A stretch of DNA of 64,000 nt from Sphingomonas sp. Leaf21 (GTDB taxonomy: Bacteria; Pseudomonadota; Alphaproteobacteria; Sphingomonadales; Sphingomonadaceae): contig NZ_CAKASM010000004.1 in NCBI RefSeq assembly GCF_916858675.1, positions 62,001 to 126,000 of the forward strand. The letters run 5' to 3'. Shown piece by piece: positions 32,663 to 41,698 of this stretch (position 1 is its first letter; each line of letters opens with the position of its first letter). The position numbers were made by a program, and so were the translations under genes. The notes under the pieces were generated by a model, which was not told the origin of the DNA, ran no database searches, and saw only the letters and a list, made by a program, of their open reading frames with translations.

Positions 32663-35245
32663 TCAGTCGGCCTCTCCGCCATCGGCGATCAGGGCGTTCA
32701 GGTCGCGCAGCGCCTTGACCAGCCCCAGTCCGCGCGGGCCCGCGATATAGCGCGGCGCCCATTCGGGCTGGAACTTCTCCTTGTAGGCGCGCAACCCGCG
32801 AAAGCCGTAGAAGCGCTCGCCATGCCGGAAGACCAGCGCCGCGACCTTGGCCCAGGTCGGCGCCATCCGCCGCCCGACGACCCCGGACAACGGCGCGAGG
32901 CCCAGTGCGAAGCGGGCATAGCCCTCCGCCTGTCCCCACAGCATCAGCTCGACGAACAGATAGTCCATGACCCCGCCGGGCGCGTCCTCGACATGCCGCA
33001 TCAGGTCGACGGACAGCTCGCGCTTGTCCCCCGCCTTCCAGATATTGGCGAAGGCGACGATCCGCCCCTCGACCCGCACGATCGCGCAATCGGTCAGCGC
33101 GAGATAGTCGGGATCGAACCGCCCCAGGCTGAACCCCTTCTCGCCATGCCCCTTGGCCGCCAGCCAGTCGTCGGATACCGACTTCAGCTCGGGCAACAGC
33201 GACGGCACCTGCGCGGCCGGGATGATCGCGAAACTCGCATTCTCGCGCGTGCGGAACCGGTTGAGCGTCTGGCGAAGCCCGCGCATACGCCCGCCCTCCA
33301 GCGCGAAACCGGCCAGGTCGATCAGCGCCTCCTCGCCATATTTGATGATCTGCAACCCCATCTCGATCGCGATCTCCAGCGCGTCGGGGGTGATCTGGTA
33401 GAGCAGCAACCGCCCCTGCGCCGCATCGGCCAGCGTGCGGAGCTGCCACAGCAGGTCGGCCCAGGCGGCACGCGGGCCGACCGGATCGCCCATCGCGATC
33501 CAGCTGGTGCCGCGCACCTGGTACATCACGAAGGCGTCGCCCTCGGGCGAGAACAGGAAGCGCTTGTCGCCGAGCAGCGCCAGTGCGGCATCGGTCCGCT
33601 CGGCCTGTTCCACGATCGACAGGACCTGCGCCATCGCCGGGTGATCGGCCTCGCCCGGCGGCGCGGCGAGGAACAGCCGCCAGACGCCCGCCGCCGCGAG
33701 CATGACGGCCACACCCAATCCGGCGCGAAGAAAGCGCGAGGCATCGTCCGACAGTGCGAACCGCCACCAGAGCGATTCCTGATAATCGACATGCTTATAG
33801 GCGAAGAAGCCGATCCAGCCGGTGCCGACGATCACCACCGCCACGCTGAACAGCCAGGCGGGCGAGAGCGGCCGCGCGACGAGCGACGTGCGACGATAAA
33901 AGGCGCGTCGGCTCATCTGCAGGAACAACGCGATGCTCAGGCAGACCGCCGCCTCCTCATAGTCGATACCCTTTGCCAGCGAGAACACCGCCCCCGCGAC
34001 GAGCAGCGCGCGCGCCGCCAGGCTCGCCCCGTCCAGCCGTCGATAGAGCCCCGGCGCGAGCAGCAGCAGGCCGGTGCCGACCAGGCTGGCGGCGAAATGC
34101 GATGCCTCGATGAAGGGCAGCGGCACGATATGGACGAGTTGATGGACGCGCTGCGGAATGGCGGGCAGCGATCCCGACAGCAGCAGGATCGCGCCACCGC
34201 CGAAACAGGCCGCGCTGAGCAGCGTCGGCGCGATCCCCAGCATCACCCGCCTGATGTCGCGCAGCGCCTTGACCGGCCGCCGCCGTGCCTCGTCCCATGC
34301 CAGCAGCGCGATGCCGAAGGCCAGCGGGATCAGATAGTAAAGGACACGGTAGGCGATCAGCGCGGCGAACAGCTCGGTCCGGTTGGCGGGCACGGTCGCC
34401 AGCACCACCGCCTCGAACACCCCGATGCCGCCGGGCACATGGCTGACCAGCGCGACGATGATCGCCATCGCATAGGCGAGGATGAAGGCGGGGAGCAGGT
34501 CGGGCGCGGCGCCCGGCAACAGCACGAAGAGCGCGGCGCTGGCGCAGGTGAGATCGAGCGTCGCGATGCCGCCCTGTGCCAAGGCCTGCGTCGCGGTCGG
34601 CAGGGGCACGCTCCACGCACGCCAACCCACCCGGCGTCCGGGCCGCAGCGCGCACAGCAGGATGAGCAGCAGCGCCACCGCCACCACCGCACCGCCCAGC
34701 CAGCGGACGACGGCCTGATCCAGAACCAGTGCCTCGACGGTGATCGGCCCGTCATGGAACAGCAGGCCCAGCCCGGTGACGGTGAACACCCCGAACCAGA
34801 AGGTCGCGCTGGCGATCGCGATGACGCGCGCGATGTCGGGTCCGTCCAGCCCCGCCGCGGCATAGACGCGGTAGCGCGCCGACCCGCCGGTCAGCAGCGC
34901 CAGTCCCAGATTGTGGCTGAGCGTGTAGCTGGTGAAGGAGGCCATGGCGGCGGTGCGCCAGCGCAGGGGACGCCCGATCACGCGCAGCGCGATCACGTCG
35001 TAGAAGGTCAGCGCGATATAGCTGGCGATGGTCAGTGCGATCGACAGCGCGATCTGATGCGGATCGATCGCGTAGAAGGCGGATCGGACATCGGCCAGGC
35101 GTATCTGGCGAGTCAGGTGGTGCAGCGCCGACAGGCCGAGCGCGACCAGCAGAACGACCGCGCCGACCGCCAGATAACCGCGCCGGGCCTTCGCATAGGC
35201 GGCCAGCCGTTCGAGCATCGCCACGGGACGCGACGCCTCCGTCAC
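32663..35245 (-). CDS. mprF: Bifunctional lysylphosphatidylglycerol flippase/synthetase
   Basis: An 860-residue membrane protein. The first ~520 residues hold about 12-14 membrane segments of the flippase; the C-terminal ~330 residues are the DUF2156/LPG synthase domain (for example WIAMGDPVGPRAAW, GRIVAFANIWKAG, DLMRHVEDAPGGVMDYLF). It transfers lysine from lysyl-tRNA to phosphatidylglycerol and flips the product, lowering envelope negative charge. In rhizobia the homologue LpiA is acid-induced and paired with AcvB. GTG at 35245 is the first start; ATG at 35218 is an alternative. It diverges from a two-component operon whose promoter region has inverted repeats. Confidence 0.93.
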   Translation of the reverse strand: MTEASRPVAMLERLAAYAKARRGYLAVGAVVLLVALGLSALHHLTRQIRLADVRSAFYAIDPHQIALSIALTIASYIALTFYDVIALRVIGRPLRWRTAAMASFTSYTLSHNLGLALLTGGSARYRVYAAAGLDGPDIARVIAIASATFWFGVFTVTGLGLLFHDGPITVEALVLDQAVVRWLGGAVVAVALLLILLCALRPGRRVGWRAWSVPLPTATQALAQGGIATLDLTCASAALFVLLPGAAPDLLPAFILAYAMAIIVALVSHVPGGIGVFEAVVLATVPANRTELFAALIAYRVLYYLIPLAFGIALLAWDEARRRPVKALRDIRRVMLGIAPTLLSAACFGGGAILLLSGSLPAIPQRVHQLVHIVPLPFIEASHFAASLVGTGLLLLAPGLYRRLDGASLAARALLVAGAVFSLAKGIDYEEAAVCLSIALFLQMSRRAFYRRTSLVARPLSPAWLFSVAVVIVGTGWIGFFAYKHVDYQESLWWRFALSDDASRFLRAGLGVAVMLAAAGVWRLFLAAPPGEADHPAMAQVLSIVEQAERTDAALALLGDKRFLFSPEGDAFVMYQVRGTSWIAMGDPVGPRAAWADLLWQLRTLADAAQGRLLLYQITPDALEIAIEMGLQIIKYGEEALIDLAGFALEGGRMRGLRQTLNRFRTRENASFAIIPAAQVPSLLPELKSVSDDWLAAKGHGEKGFSLGRFDPDYLALTDCAIVRVEGRIVAFANIWKAGDKRELSVDLMRHVEDAPGGVMDYLFVELMLWGQAEGYARFALGLAPLSGVVGRRMAPTWAKVAALVFRHGERFYGFRGLRAYKEKFQPEWAPRYIAGPRGLGLVKALRDLNALIADGGEAD

Positions 35246-35388
35246 GCCCTGTAACCTGTCACGACCGTCATGGCCGGATTAGCCGTCATCATATCCCCGC
35301 TCACGCGCACCCTGTTCGTTATTACCGTTACTTGGCGGTGGCGTAGCGCGGCATAGAACCGGCGGCGCCCTCCCCGCCTTACGGCGGC

Positions 35389-35439
35389 ATGACAAGTTCG
35401 TCATCCGGGTCGGTGCCGCCTTGATGACAGAAGCGTCAT
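35389..35439. promoter_or_regulatory. Two ATGAC-N6-GTCAT inverted repeats
   Basis: ATGAC-AAGTTC-GTCAT lies at 35389-35404 and ATGAC-AGAAGC-GTCAT at 35424-35439, with centres 35 bp apart. Additional GTCA half sites occur at about 35242, 35257, 35268 and 35286 on the mprF side. Their position between mprF and the response-regulator operon suggests binding sites for that regulator, or for another dimeric regulator. Confidence 0.5.
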
Positions 35440-35499
35440 GCTTCGCCCACCCTTCGCTCAGGTGCCTCTGCCTAAAAGGTGATGGTGAAAGGAAAGTTC

Positions 35500-35586
35500 A
35501 TGCCCGCCGCCTACCAGGCCATCACCGTCGTGACCGCCGTCGCCGCATCGCGCGCAGCGGGCGTGCCGGGATCGGTGCGCCGGTGA
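35500..35586 (+). CDS. Possible leader peptide, 28 aa, coupled to PDZ gene
   Basis: ATG at 35500 follows AAAGGAAAG and opens a 28-residue frame (MPAAYQAITVVTAVAASRAA then a basic end) that stops at 35586. Its TGA overlaps the GTG start of the PDZ gene (GTGA). A longer version starts at ATG 35482. The peptide has one short hydrophobic stretch. It could be a true small protein or a translated leader that primes the next gene. Confidence 0.4.
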   Translation: MPAAYQAITVVTAVAASRAAGVPGSVRR

Positions 35587-36011
35587 AGGGGCTTCGCATC
35601 GTCGGCTGGAGCGCGGGGCTCGCCGCACTGACGGGTGGCGCGGTGGTCGCGCTGCTCGTCGGGCATATGCCGCTCCATGCGGGCACGCGCGCGCCGTCGA
35701 TGCTCTATGGCGCGACCTTCGCGCCCGCTGGCGAGGATCGGCCGGGGCTGGTCGTGACCAGCGTGCGCAGCTACGTGGCCGATGACGCTTCCGCCGGAAC
35801 CAAGCCGCCACTCCAGGTCGGCGACACCGTCCTCGCGATCGACGACCGGCCCGCCACCTCCCTCTCCCTGCTGCGCGAGGAAGCGGCGCGCGGCGGCGAT
35901 TCCCCCGTCCGGCTGCGCGTCGCGCGCGACCATGGCCTCATCACGATCACGCTGCTAAGAAGCGGGTCGGGAGGACTTCGTGGCCAACAGGATATTGCTG
36001 ATCGAAGATGA
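35583..36011 (+). CDS. Membrane-anchored PDZ-domain protein
   Basis: A 142-residue protein with one N-terminal membrane segment (VGWSAGLAALTGGAVVALLVG) and a periplasmic PDZ-like domain (LQVGDTVLAIDDRPATSLSLLREEA). No protease domain is present. It heads a three-gene operon with a response regulator and sensor kinase, overlapping the regulator gene by 32 nt. A role as a periplasmic sensing or adaptor partner for the kinase is plausible but inferred. GTG at 35583 was chosen because the upstream frame has no membrane signal and the GTGA overlap suggests coupling to the small upstream frame. Confidence 0.7.
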   Translation: MKGLRIVGWSAGLAALTGGAVVALLVGHMPLHAGTRAPSMLYGATFAPAGEDRPGLVVTSVRSYVADDASAGTKPPLQVGDTVLAIDDRPATSLSLLREEAARGGDSPVRLRVARDHGLITITLLRSGSGGLRGQQDIADRR

Positions 36012-36669
36012 TCGCTCGACGGCGGACTATATCGCCAACGGGTTGCGGGAAGAGGGATTCCTGATCGATCATGCCGCGAACGGACGCGACGGCCTGTTCC
36101 ACGCGACCGACGGCACCTATGACTGCATCATTCTCGACCGGATGCTGCCCGGCATGGACGGCATGTCGGTGCTCGCCGCGATCCGCGCCGCCGGGATCGA
36201 TTCGCCCGTGCTGATCCTGTCCGCCCTGTCCTCGCCCGAGGACCGGGTCGCGGGGCTGACCTCGGGCTCCGACGATTACCTGACCAAGCCCTTCGTCTTC
36301 GCCGAACTGCTGGCGCGGGTTCGGCTGCTGATCCGGCGGGGCGGCACGACGGGCGCCGCGGTGCAGACCAAGCTGGTGTGCGACGATCTGGAGATGGACC
36401 TGCTCGCGCACCGGGTACGGCGTGCGGGCAAGCCGATCGACCTGCAGCCGCGCGAATATCGACTACTCGAATATCTGCTACAGCATGTCGATCAGGTCGT
36501 GACCCGCACCATGTTGCTGGAGGGGGTGTGGGATTTCCATTTCGACCCCAACACCAACGTCACCGACGTGCATATCAGCCGCCTGCGCAAGAAGATCGAT
36601 GAAGGCTTTGCCCGCCCGCTTCTCCATACGGTTCGCGGTTCGGGCTACAAGCTGGGCGTCGAGAAATAG
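35980..36669 (+). CDS. OmpR-family response regulator
   Basis: A 229-residue regulator. The receiver has the acidic pair in IEDDRS, phospho-acceptor Asp53 in IILDRMLPG and Lys in LTKPF. The C-terminal winged helix (LQPREYRLLEYLLQ, TRTMLLEGVW, HISRLRKKID) is complete. GGGAGGA precedes GTG at 35980. It is encoded just before its kinase. Inverted repeats in the upstream mprF intergenic region are candidate binding sites. Confidence 0.93.
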   Translation: MANRILLIEDDRSTADYIANGLREEGFLIDHAANGRDGLFHATDGTYDCIILDRMLPGMDGMSVLAAIRAAGIDSPVLILSALSSPEDRVAGLTSGSDDYLTKPFVFAELLARVRLLIRRGGTTGAAVQTKLVCDDLEMDLLAHRVRRAGKPIDLQPREYRLLEYLLQHVDQVVTRTMLLEGVWDFHFDPNTNVTDVHISRLRKKIDEGFARPLLHTVRGSGYKLGVEK

Positions 36670-36677
36670 CGCCCGCC

Positions 36678-38021
36678 ATGCTCCGCTCGACCACGCTGCG
36701 CTTCGCGTTACTGGTCTTTGCGCTTCAGTTGGTCGGGGCGGGCGTCATGGTCGGCATGGTCCGCCACCTGACCCGCAGCGAAATCGCGGCGCAGGCGGAG
36801 GATGCGGCGAGCGACTTGCGTGACGAATTGTCGGGTGTGTGGGTCAGCGGTGGCCAGGCGGCGGTGCGCGCGGCGGTCGACCGGCGGCTGAACACCGATC
36901 GGCTGCCGCAATCGGTCATCCTGCTGACCGATGCGCGTGGGCGTTTCGTCGCGGGCAATATCGCCGACTGGCCCCCCAATGTCCCCGCCCCCGGTGCCGC
37001 GACGATCGAGATATTCCGCATCGGTCATTCGCAGCCCGAGCGGATGCGGGTGACCGCGATCCGCCTGCCCGACGGATCGCGGCTTCTGGCGGGACGCGTG
37101 GTGGAAAGCGAACTGCGCGTCGCGCTGGCGATGGAAGAGGCGATGGCGGTCGGCATGGCGGCGGCGATCGTCCTCGCCGCGCTCGCCGCCTGGGCCGCGG
37201 CGCGGATGATCGAAGCCCGGCTGGAGGGCACCGTCGCCACCGCGCATGCCGTTGCGGGCGGCGACCTGTCGCGCCGGGTCGTGCCCAATGGCGGCGACGA
37301 CGCCTTCGACGCGCTGGCGCAGGCGGTCAACGCGATGCTCGACCGGATCGCGCTGCTGATGACCGAGCTCAAGGTCGCGACCGACGGCCTCGCACACGAC
37401 CTGCGCTCACCCCTCACCCGGCTTCGCTCCACGCTCGACCGGGCGATGGCCGAGTGCCGGGACGAGAATGCCCGGATCGCGGTCGCGCGCGCGCTGGACG
37501 AGGGCGACAGGCTGCTCGCCATGCTCGACACCGCGTTGCGTATCAGCCGGGCCGAGGCCGGGCTGGGCCGCGACGCCTTCGTCCAGGCCGATCTGGCCGA
37601 GATGATCCGCGACGTCGCCGACATGTTCGAGCCGCTTGCCGAGGATCGCGGCATGACCATCCTTGCCGAGGGCCCCGAGACGCTCGTCGCAACGGTTCAC
37701 CGCGAATTGCTGGGGCAGGCGATCGCCAATCTGATCGACAATGCGCTCAAATATGGCGCGGGGGCCATCACCGTGCGGGTCGAGCCCGGCCCGGCTGTCG
37801 TCGTCGCCGACGACGGCCCCGGCATTCCGCCCGAGCGGCGCGAAGAGGCGCTCAAGCGGTTCGGGCGACTGGACGCCGCGCGGACCGAGAGCGGTGCGGG
37901 GCTGGGCCTGTCGCTCGCCAGCGCGGTGGCGCATCTGCATGGCGGGTCGCTGTCGCTCGGGGACCATGCGCCGGGGCTGGTCGTGCGGATGACGCTCGCC
38001 CCCGAGACCCGTTCGGTCTGA
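36678..38021 (+). CDS. Sensor histidine kinase
   Basis: A 447-residue inner-membrane kinase with segments at about residues 9-28 and 155-178 flanking a ~125-residue periplasmic sensor domain. A HAMP domain follows. His240 in GLAHDLRSPLTRL is the phosphorylation site, and the ATPase has NLIDNALKYG, DDGPGIP and GAGLGLSLA. The architecture matches PhoQ/CpxA-like envelope sensors. The signal is unknown. The start is 8 nt after the regulator stop, with no strong ribosome site. Confidence 0.92.
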   Translation: MLRSTTLRFALLVFALQLVGAGVMVGMVRHLTRSEIAAQAEDAASDLRDELSGVWVSGGQAAVRAAVDRRLNTDRLPQSVILLTDARGRFVAGNIADWPPNVPAPGAATIEIFRIGHSQPERMRVTAIRLPDGSRLLAGRVVESELRVALAMEEAMAVGMAAAIVLAALAAWAAARMIEARLEGTVATAHAVAGGDLSRRVVPNGGDDAFDALAQAVNAMLDRIALLMTELKVATDGLAHDLRSPLTRLRSTLDRAMAECRDENARIAVARALDEGDRLLAMLDTALRISRAEAGLGRDAFVQADLAEMIRDVADMFEPLAEDRGMTILAEGPETLVATVHRELLGQAIANLIDNALKYGAGAITVRVEPGPAVVVADDGPGIPPERREEALKRFGRLDAARTESGAGLGLSLASAVAHLHGGSLSLGDHAPGLVVRMTLAPETRSV

Positions 38022-38028
38022 GCGAAGG

Positions 38029-38184
38029 CCCCTCCACCACCGGACTGCGTCCAGCGGTCCCCCTCCCCATCGGAGATGGGGAGGAATTTAAGAGCCCCAT
38101 TCCTCCCCAAGCTATGCTTGGGGAGGGGGACCATCCGAAGGATGGTGGAGGGGCAAGAACCCCGCCCCTCCACCACCCGGAGGA
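38029..38184. repeat. Cluster of three TCCTCCCC...GGTGGAGGGG elements
   Basis: An element on the minus strand covers 38029-38085, a second on the plus strand 38101-38153 (TCCTCCCCAAGCTATGCTTG...) and a partial third on the minus strand about 38164-38184. They fill the gap between the convergent sensor kinase and fusion-protein genes. The 38101 copy is nearly identical to the one at 1712-1785 in its AAGCTATGCTT core. Confidence 0.8.
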
Positions 38185-38192
38185 TCCAGGGC

Positions 38193-41100
38193 TTACGCCC
38201 CCACATTGCCCGTCCGCTCGAGCTTGCCCCAGCCGACGATCCACCCGCCGATCGCCGAGCTGATCGCGCGGAGCACGACCCAGTACATGATCTGGCGATA
38301 GACCAGCCGCTGCGCGACCAGCAGATGCGCGGGGTAGCGCACCCGGTTGCCGTCCAGCCGATACGCCATCCACCCGCACAGCACGTCGACCGAGGTGAAT
38401 ACGATCCAATAGGCCGCCATCTGGAACACGTCGGTATGCGTCTGCGCCCAGCCATGCTGCGCGACGCGGACCGAGGTGCCGATGATCGACAGGATCAGCG
38501 ACAGGTCGATCAGCGGGGAGATCGCGGCGAACAGGATCTGGAACAGCCACGCCTGCGGCAGGCCGACCCGCGCCAGACCCTTGGGCCGCCCGGTGCGCAG
38601 CACGGCGCGGTGCTTCCAGAGGCACTGCAACGTCCCGAACGCCCAGCGATAGCGCTGCTTGGCCAGCGCGCGGAAGGTCTCGGGCGCTTCGGTCCAGGCG
38701 ACGGCGCGCGGATCGTAGGTGACGCGCCAGCCCGCCCGCTGGATCGCGATGGTCAGATCCTGATCCTCGGCCAGCGTATCCTCGGGATAGCCGCCGACCG
38801 CGTCGAGCGCGGCGCGACGCCAAGCACCCACCGCGCCGGGCACCACCGTCATCGCGTCGAAGCCCGCCAGCGCGCGCCGCTCGAGATTCTGCGCGGTGAT
38901 ATATTCGACCGCCTGCCAGCGTGTGACCAGATTGACCCGGTTGCCCACCCGCGCATCGCCCGCCACCGCGCCAAGCCCGGGATCGGCGAACCAGCGGGCG
39001 AGCTTGGTGATCGTCTCCGGCTCGAACTGGGTATCGGCGTCGAGCGCGATCACGACCTCACCGGTCGCGTCACGCAGCGCGCGATTGAGCGCCGCCGCCT
39101 TGCCGCCGTTGGGCAGGGTCAGCAGGCGGACGCGCGGTTCACCGGCAAAGGCCTCGCCGACCACCGCGCTGGTCCGGTCCTTCGATCCGTCGTCGACGAC
39201 GATGACCTGAAGCCCCGGATAGTCGCTTGCCAGCACCCGCGCGACCGACTGGGCGATCACCCGCTCCTCGTTGAAGGCGGGGATGATGACCGAGACGCTG
39301 GGTGTATATTCGGGCGGCACCGGCTTCGACCGGCGGCCCTGGAACCAGGCCAGCCCCGCCATCACCACCGCCCGCGCGATGCCGAGCGCGATGGCGAGGT
39401 AGAAGAGCCAGGCCAACGCCGCCGACAGCGTCGCCAGGATGACGAAGATCGCGACGTCGGTCCGCACCGCCAACAGATCCTTGCCCTCGACCAGCGGCAT
39501 CGCCTGATCGCGGCTGACCCCGACAAGTTGCGAGGCGGCGACGAAGCGATACCCCTCGGCACGCAGCGTATCGATGATGCGCGGCAGGGCCTCGACCGTC
39601 TGCTCGCGGTTGCCGCCGCCGTCGTGCAGCAGGACGACGTTCGCCGAATTGTCGGGCGTCGCGCCGTGGACCTGCTCGATCACCTCATGCACGATCTTGT
39701 CGGTGCCCGGCGTCTGCCAGTCGTTGGGATCGACGTGCAGCCCGACCACCGTGTAGCCCAGGTTCTGCGCGATCAGCGCGGGTCCGATCTCGTCCGCCGT
39801 GGTCGGCTCGGCGTCCCCGAAATAGGGCGCGCGGAACAGCGTCGTCGAGCGCCCGGTATAGGCCTGGATCAGCCGCTTGGTGGCGTTCAGCTCCAGCTTG
39901 ATCGTCCGCTCGCCCGTCGTCGCCATATTGGGATGGGTATAGCTGTGATTGCCGATCTCGCTGCCGTCCGCGACGATCCGGCGCAGGAGCTGTGGATGCT
40001 GGAGCGCATTCTCCCCGATGACGAAGAAGGTGGCGGGGACATGCTCGCGCTCCAGCACGTCGAGGATCTTGGGCGTCCATTCGGCGTCCGGCCCATCGTC
40101 GAAGGTCAACGCGATCGTCTTGGGGAGCGCACCGGCACGCTGCACGACATAGGGCGTCGGAAAGGCCTGGTAGGTCTCGTTCCGGATGATCGCATCCTTG
40201 TCATACTGCACCGTCCGGCGGCCTTCGGTCGGCTGTGCGGTGATGCGCAGGATCTCGCCCGGCCCCTCGACATCGGTATTGAGCGGCGAGGTGATCGTGC
40301 CCAGCCGGGGGATGACGCCGCGCGCCGTGCTGCGGAAGGCGGCGAAGTCGGCCCACAGCCCGGGATCCTCGCTGCCCAGCTGCCAGAAGGCGACATCGTC
40401 GATGCCCAGCCGCTTGAGCGCCTGGAGCTGGTTCCAGCTGCTGGCCGCGTCGAGCATCCAGACGGTGTGATGCTCGCCACCCTCGTCATAGGCGAAGCCC
40501 GCATTGCCGCTGGCGGGGTCGAAGCTGACCTTCGCCTGGCTGTCATGCGCCATCAGCCACGCTTCCTCGATCGACTTGGCGTCGGCGGGTTCGGGCGGGC
40601 CGCTGGTCTTGGTCGTCCAGTCATAGGCATAGCTGCCCAGCGCGACGATCAGCTTGTCGCGGCCCACTTCGCGAAGCGCCTTCTCGCTGTTCTGGAGGAA
40701 CCAGGGCTGCGACGCGATCGGGCCGGGCGTGCCCGACTGCCAATGCTCGTCATAGGCCATCAGGATGACCCGGTCGACGACGCGCGCGATCGGCTTCAAC
40801 TGCCACGCCTCATCCTCGGCGGGCACGGTCACGGCCAGCACCGCCCCCTTGGGCAGATGCGCCTTGATCCGCTGCAACAGGCGCGGATAGCGCGCCATCG
40901 CGCTGGCGGGCAGGTTCTCGAAATCGATGACCAGCCCCGACTGGCGGTTGACGGTGACCGACTGCCCGAGTTGCGACGCCAGCTTCTCCGACGCGGCCGG
41001 ATCGGCGATGATCCGCGCGATCGCCTGGCCGTCCCATTCGTCCGCCCCCAGATTCTGGACCATGGGCAACAGGCGCGGCGGCTTGGCGGCACGCGCCAAC

Positions 41101-41510
41101 AGGCTGGCGAGCTTGGGATCGTTGCTGATCTGCAATTGCGCGCGGGGCCCCGCGACGTTCATCAGCGAGGGGACCAGCCAGTCGATCTGCCCCATATGCG
41201 CATGGACCGAGGCCAGCGCGGAATCATTGCCCGGCGTATAGAAGGCGATGGTCAGCGGGGTATGTTCCTGCTCGACCGCCTTGCGCGGCAGCCATTCGCC
41301 CCGCCGCCCCTTGAGCTGCGCGGTCGGCTCCAGCGTCATCGCCTGGCGCCGTGCGAAGGGCAGCGGCAGCACGCCCGAATTGGGCACCGCGACCAGCGTC
41401 GTGGCAAAGGCGATCGCCGCGATCACCACCGCCACGATCAGCACCCCGACGCCGCGTCGCGCCCAGGCGCCACGACGACCGGTGGGGTCAAAGAAGATCG
41501 GGTTGGTCAC
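38193..41510 (-). CDS. Trifunctional GH18-like / polysaccharide deacetylase / GT2 glycosyltransferase
   Basis: A 1105-residue fusion. After one N-terminal membrane segment comes a GH18-type domain (about 60-370), with IDFENLPAS as the catalytic acidic motif and VILMAYDEHW. A NodB deacetylase follows (about 465-660; LTFDDGPDAEW, EIGNHSYTHPN). Then comes a processive family 2 glycosyltransferase (about 735-965; VIIPAFNEERVI, ALDADTQF, EDQDLT, QRYRW) and several C-terminal membrane segments. The set suggests synthesis, deacetylation and trimming of a GlcNAc-type polymer. GTG at 41510 has AGGA 9 nt upstream; ATG at 41519 and 41543 are alternatives. Confidence 0.88.
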   Translation of the reverse strand: MTNPIFFDPTGRRGAWARRGVGVLIVAVVIAAIAFATTLVAVPNSGVLPLPFARRQAMTLEPTAQLKGRRGEWLPRKAVEQEHTPLTIAFYTPGNDSALASVHAHMGQIDWLVPSLMNVAGPRAQLQISNDPKLASLLARAAKPPRLLPMVQNLGADEWDGQAIARIIADPAASEKLASQLGQSVTVNRQSGLVIDFENLPASAMARYPRLLQRIKAHLPKGAVLAVTVPAEDEAWQLKPIARVVDRVILMAYDEHWQSGTPGPIASQPWFLQNSEKALREVGRDKLIVALGSYAYDWTTKTSGPPEPADAKSIEEAWLMAHDSQAKVSFDPASGNAGFAYDEGGEHHTVWMLDAASSWNQLQALKRLGIDDVAFWQLGSEDPGLWADFAAFRSTARGVIPRLGTITSPLNTDVEGPGEILRITAQPTEGRRTVQYDKDAIIRNETYQAFPTPYVVQRAGALPKTIALTFDDGPDAEWTPKILDVLEREHVPATFFVIGENALQHPQLLRRIVADGSEIGNHSYTHPNMATTGERTIKLELNATKRLIQAYTGRSTTLFRAPYFGDAEPTTADEIGPALIAQNLGYTVVGLHVDPNDWQTPGTDKIVHEVIEQVHGATPDNSANVVLLHDGGGNREQTVEALPRIIDTLRAEGYRFVAASQLVGVSRDQAMPLVEGKDLLAVRTDVAIFVILATLSAALAWLFYLAIALGIARAVVMAGLAWFQGRRSKPVPPEYTPSVSVIIPAFNEERVIAQSVARVLASDYPGLQVIVVDDGSKDRTSAVVGEAFAGEPRVRLLTLPNGGKAAALNRALRDATGEVVIALDADTQFEPETITKLARWFADPGLGAVAGDARVGNRVNLVTRWQAVEYITAQNLERRALAGFDAMTVVPGAVGAWRRAALDAVGGYPEDTLAEDQDLTIAIQRAGWRVTYDPRAVAWTEAPETFRALAKQRYRWAFGTLQCLWKHRAVLRTGRPKGLARVGLPQAWLFQILFAAISPLIDLSLILSIIGTSVRVAQHGWAQTHTDVFQMAAYWIVFTSVDVLCGWMAYRLDGNRVRYPAHLLVAQRLVYRQIMYWVVLRAISSAIGGWIVGWGKLERTGNVGA

Positions 41511-41649
41511 GGACGGCATTCCTCGCGGCTGGTCATCGGCCATGCGGCGGCCACCAGCCGTCTCATGTCCTTGTCTTTTTCGCCGATGACAGATCGGGCG
41601 CATAGAGCGGGTGATCATAACATTACAGATTTTTCATGACCGCTATCGG

Positions 41650-41669
41650 TGTCACATCCACGGGTGACA
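41650..41669. promoter_or_regulatory. Inverted repeat TGTCAC-N8-GTGACA
   Basis: A perfect 6-bp inverted repeat with an 8-nt spacer lies 30 nt before the VirJ-like start, in the divergent region shared with the fusion-protein gene. Its GTCA/TGAC half sites resemble those between mprF and the two-component operon. Confidence 0.4.
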
Positions 41670-41698
41670 GCGGCCAGACGCCGGGATTAGGAAAGGGC

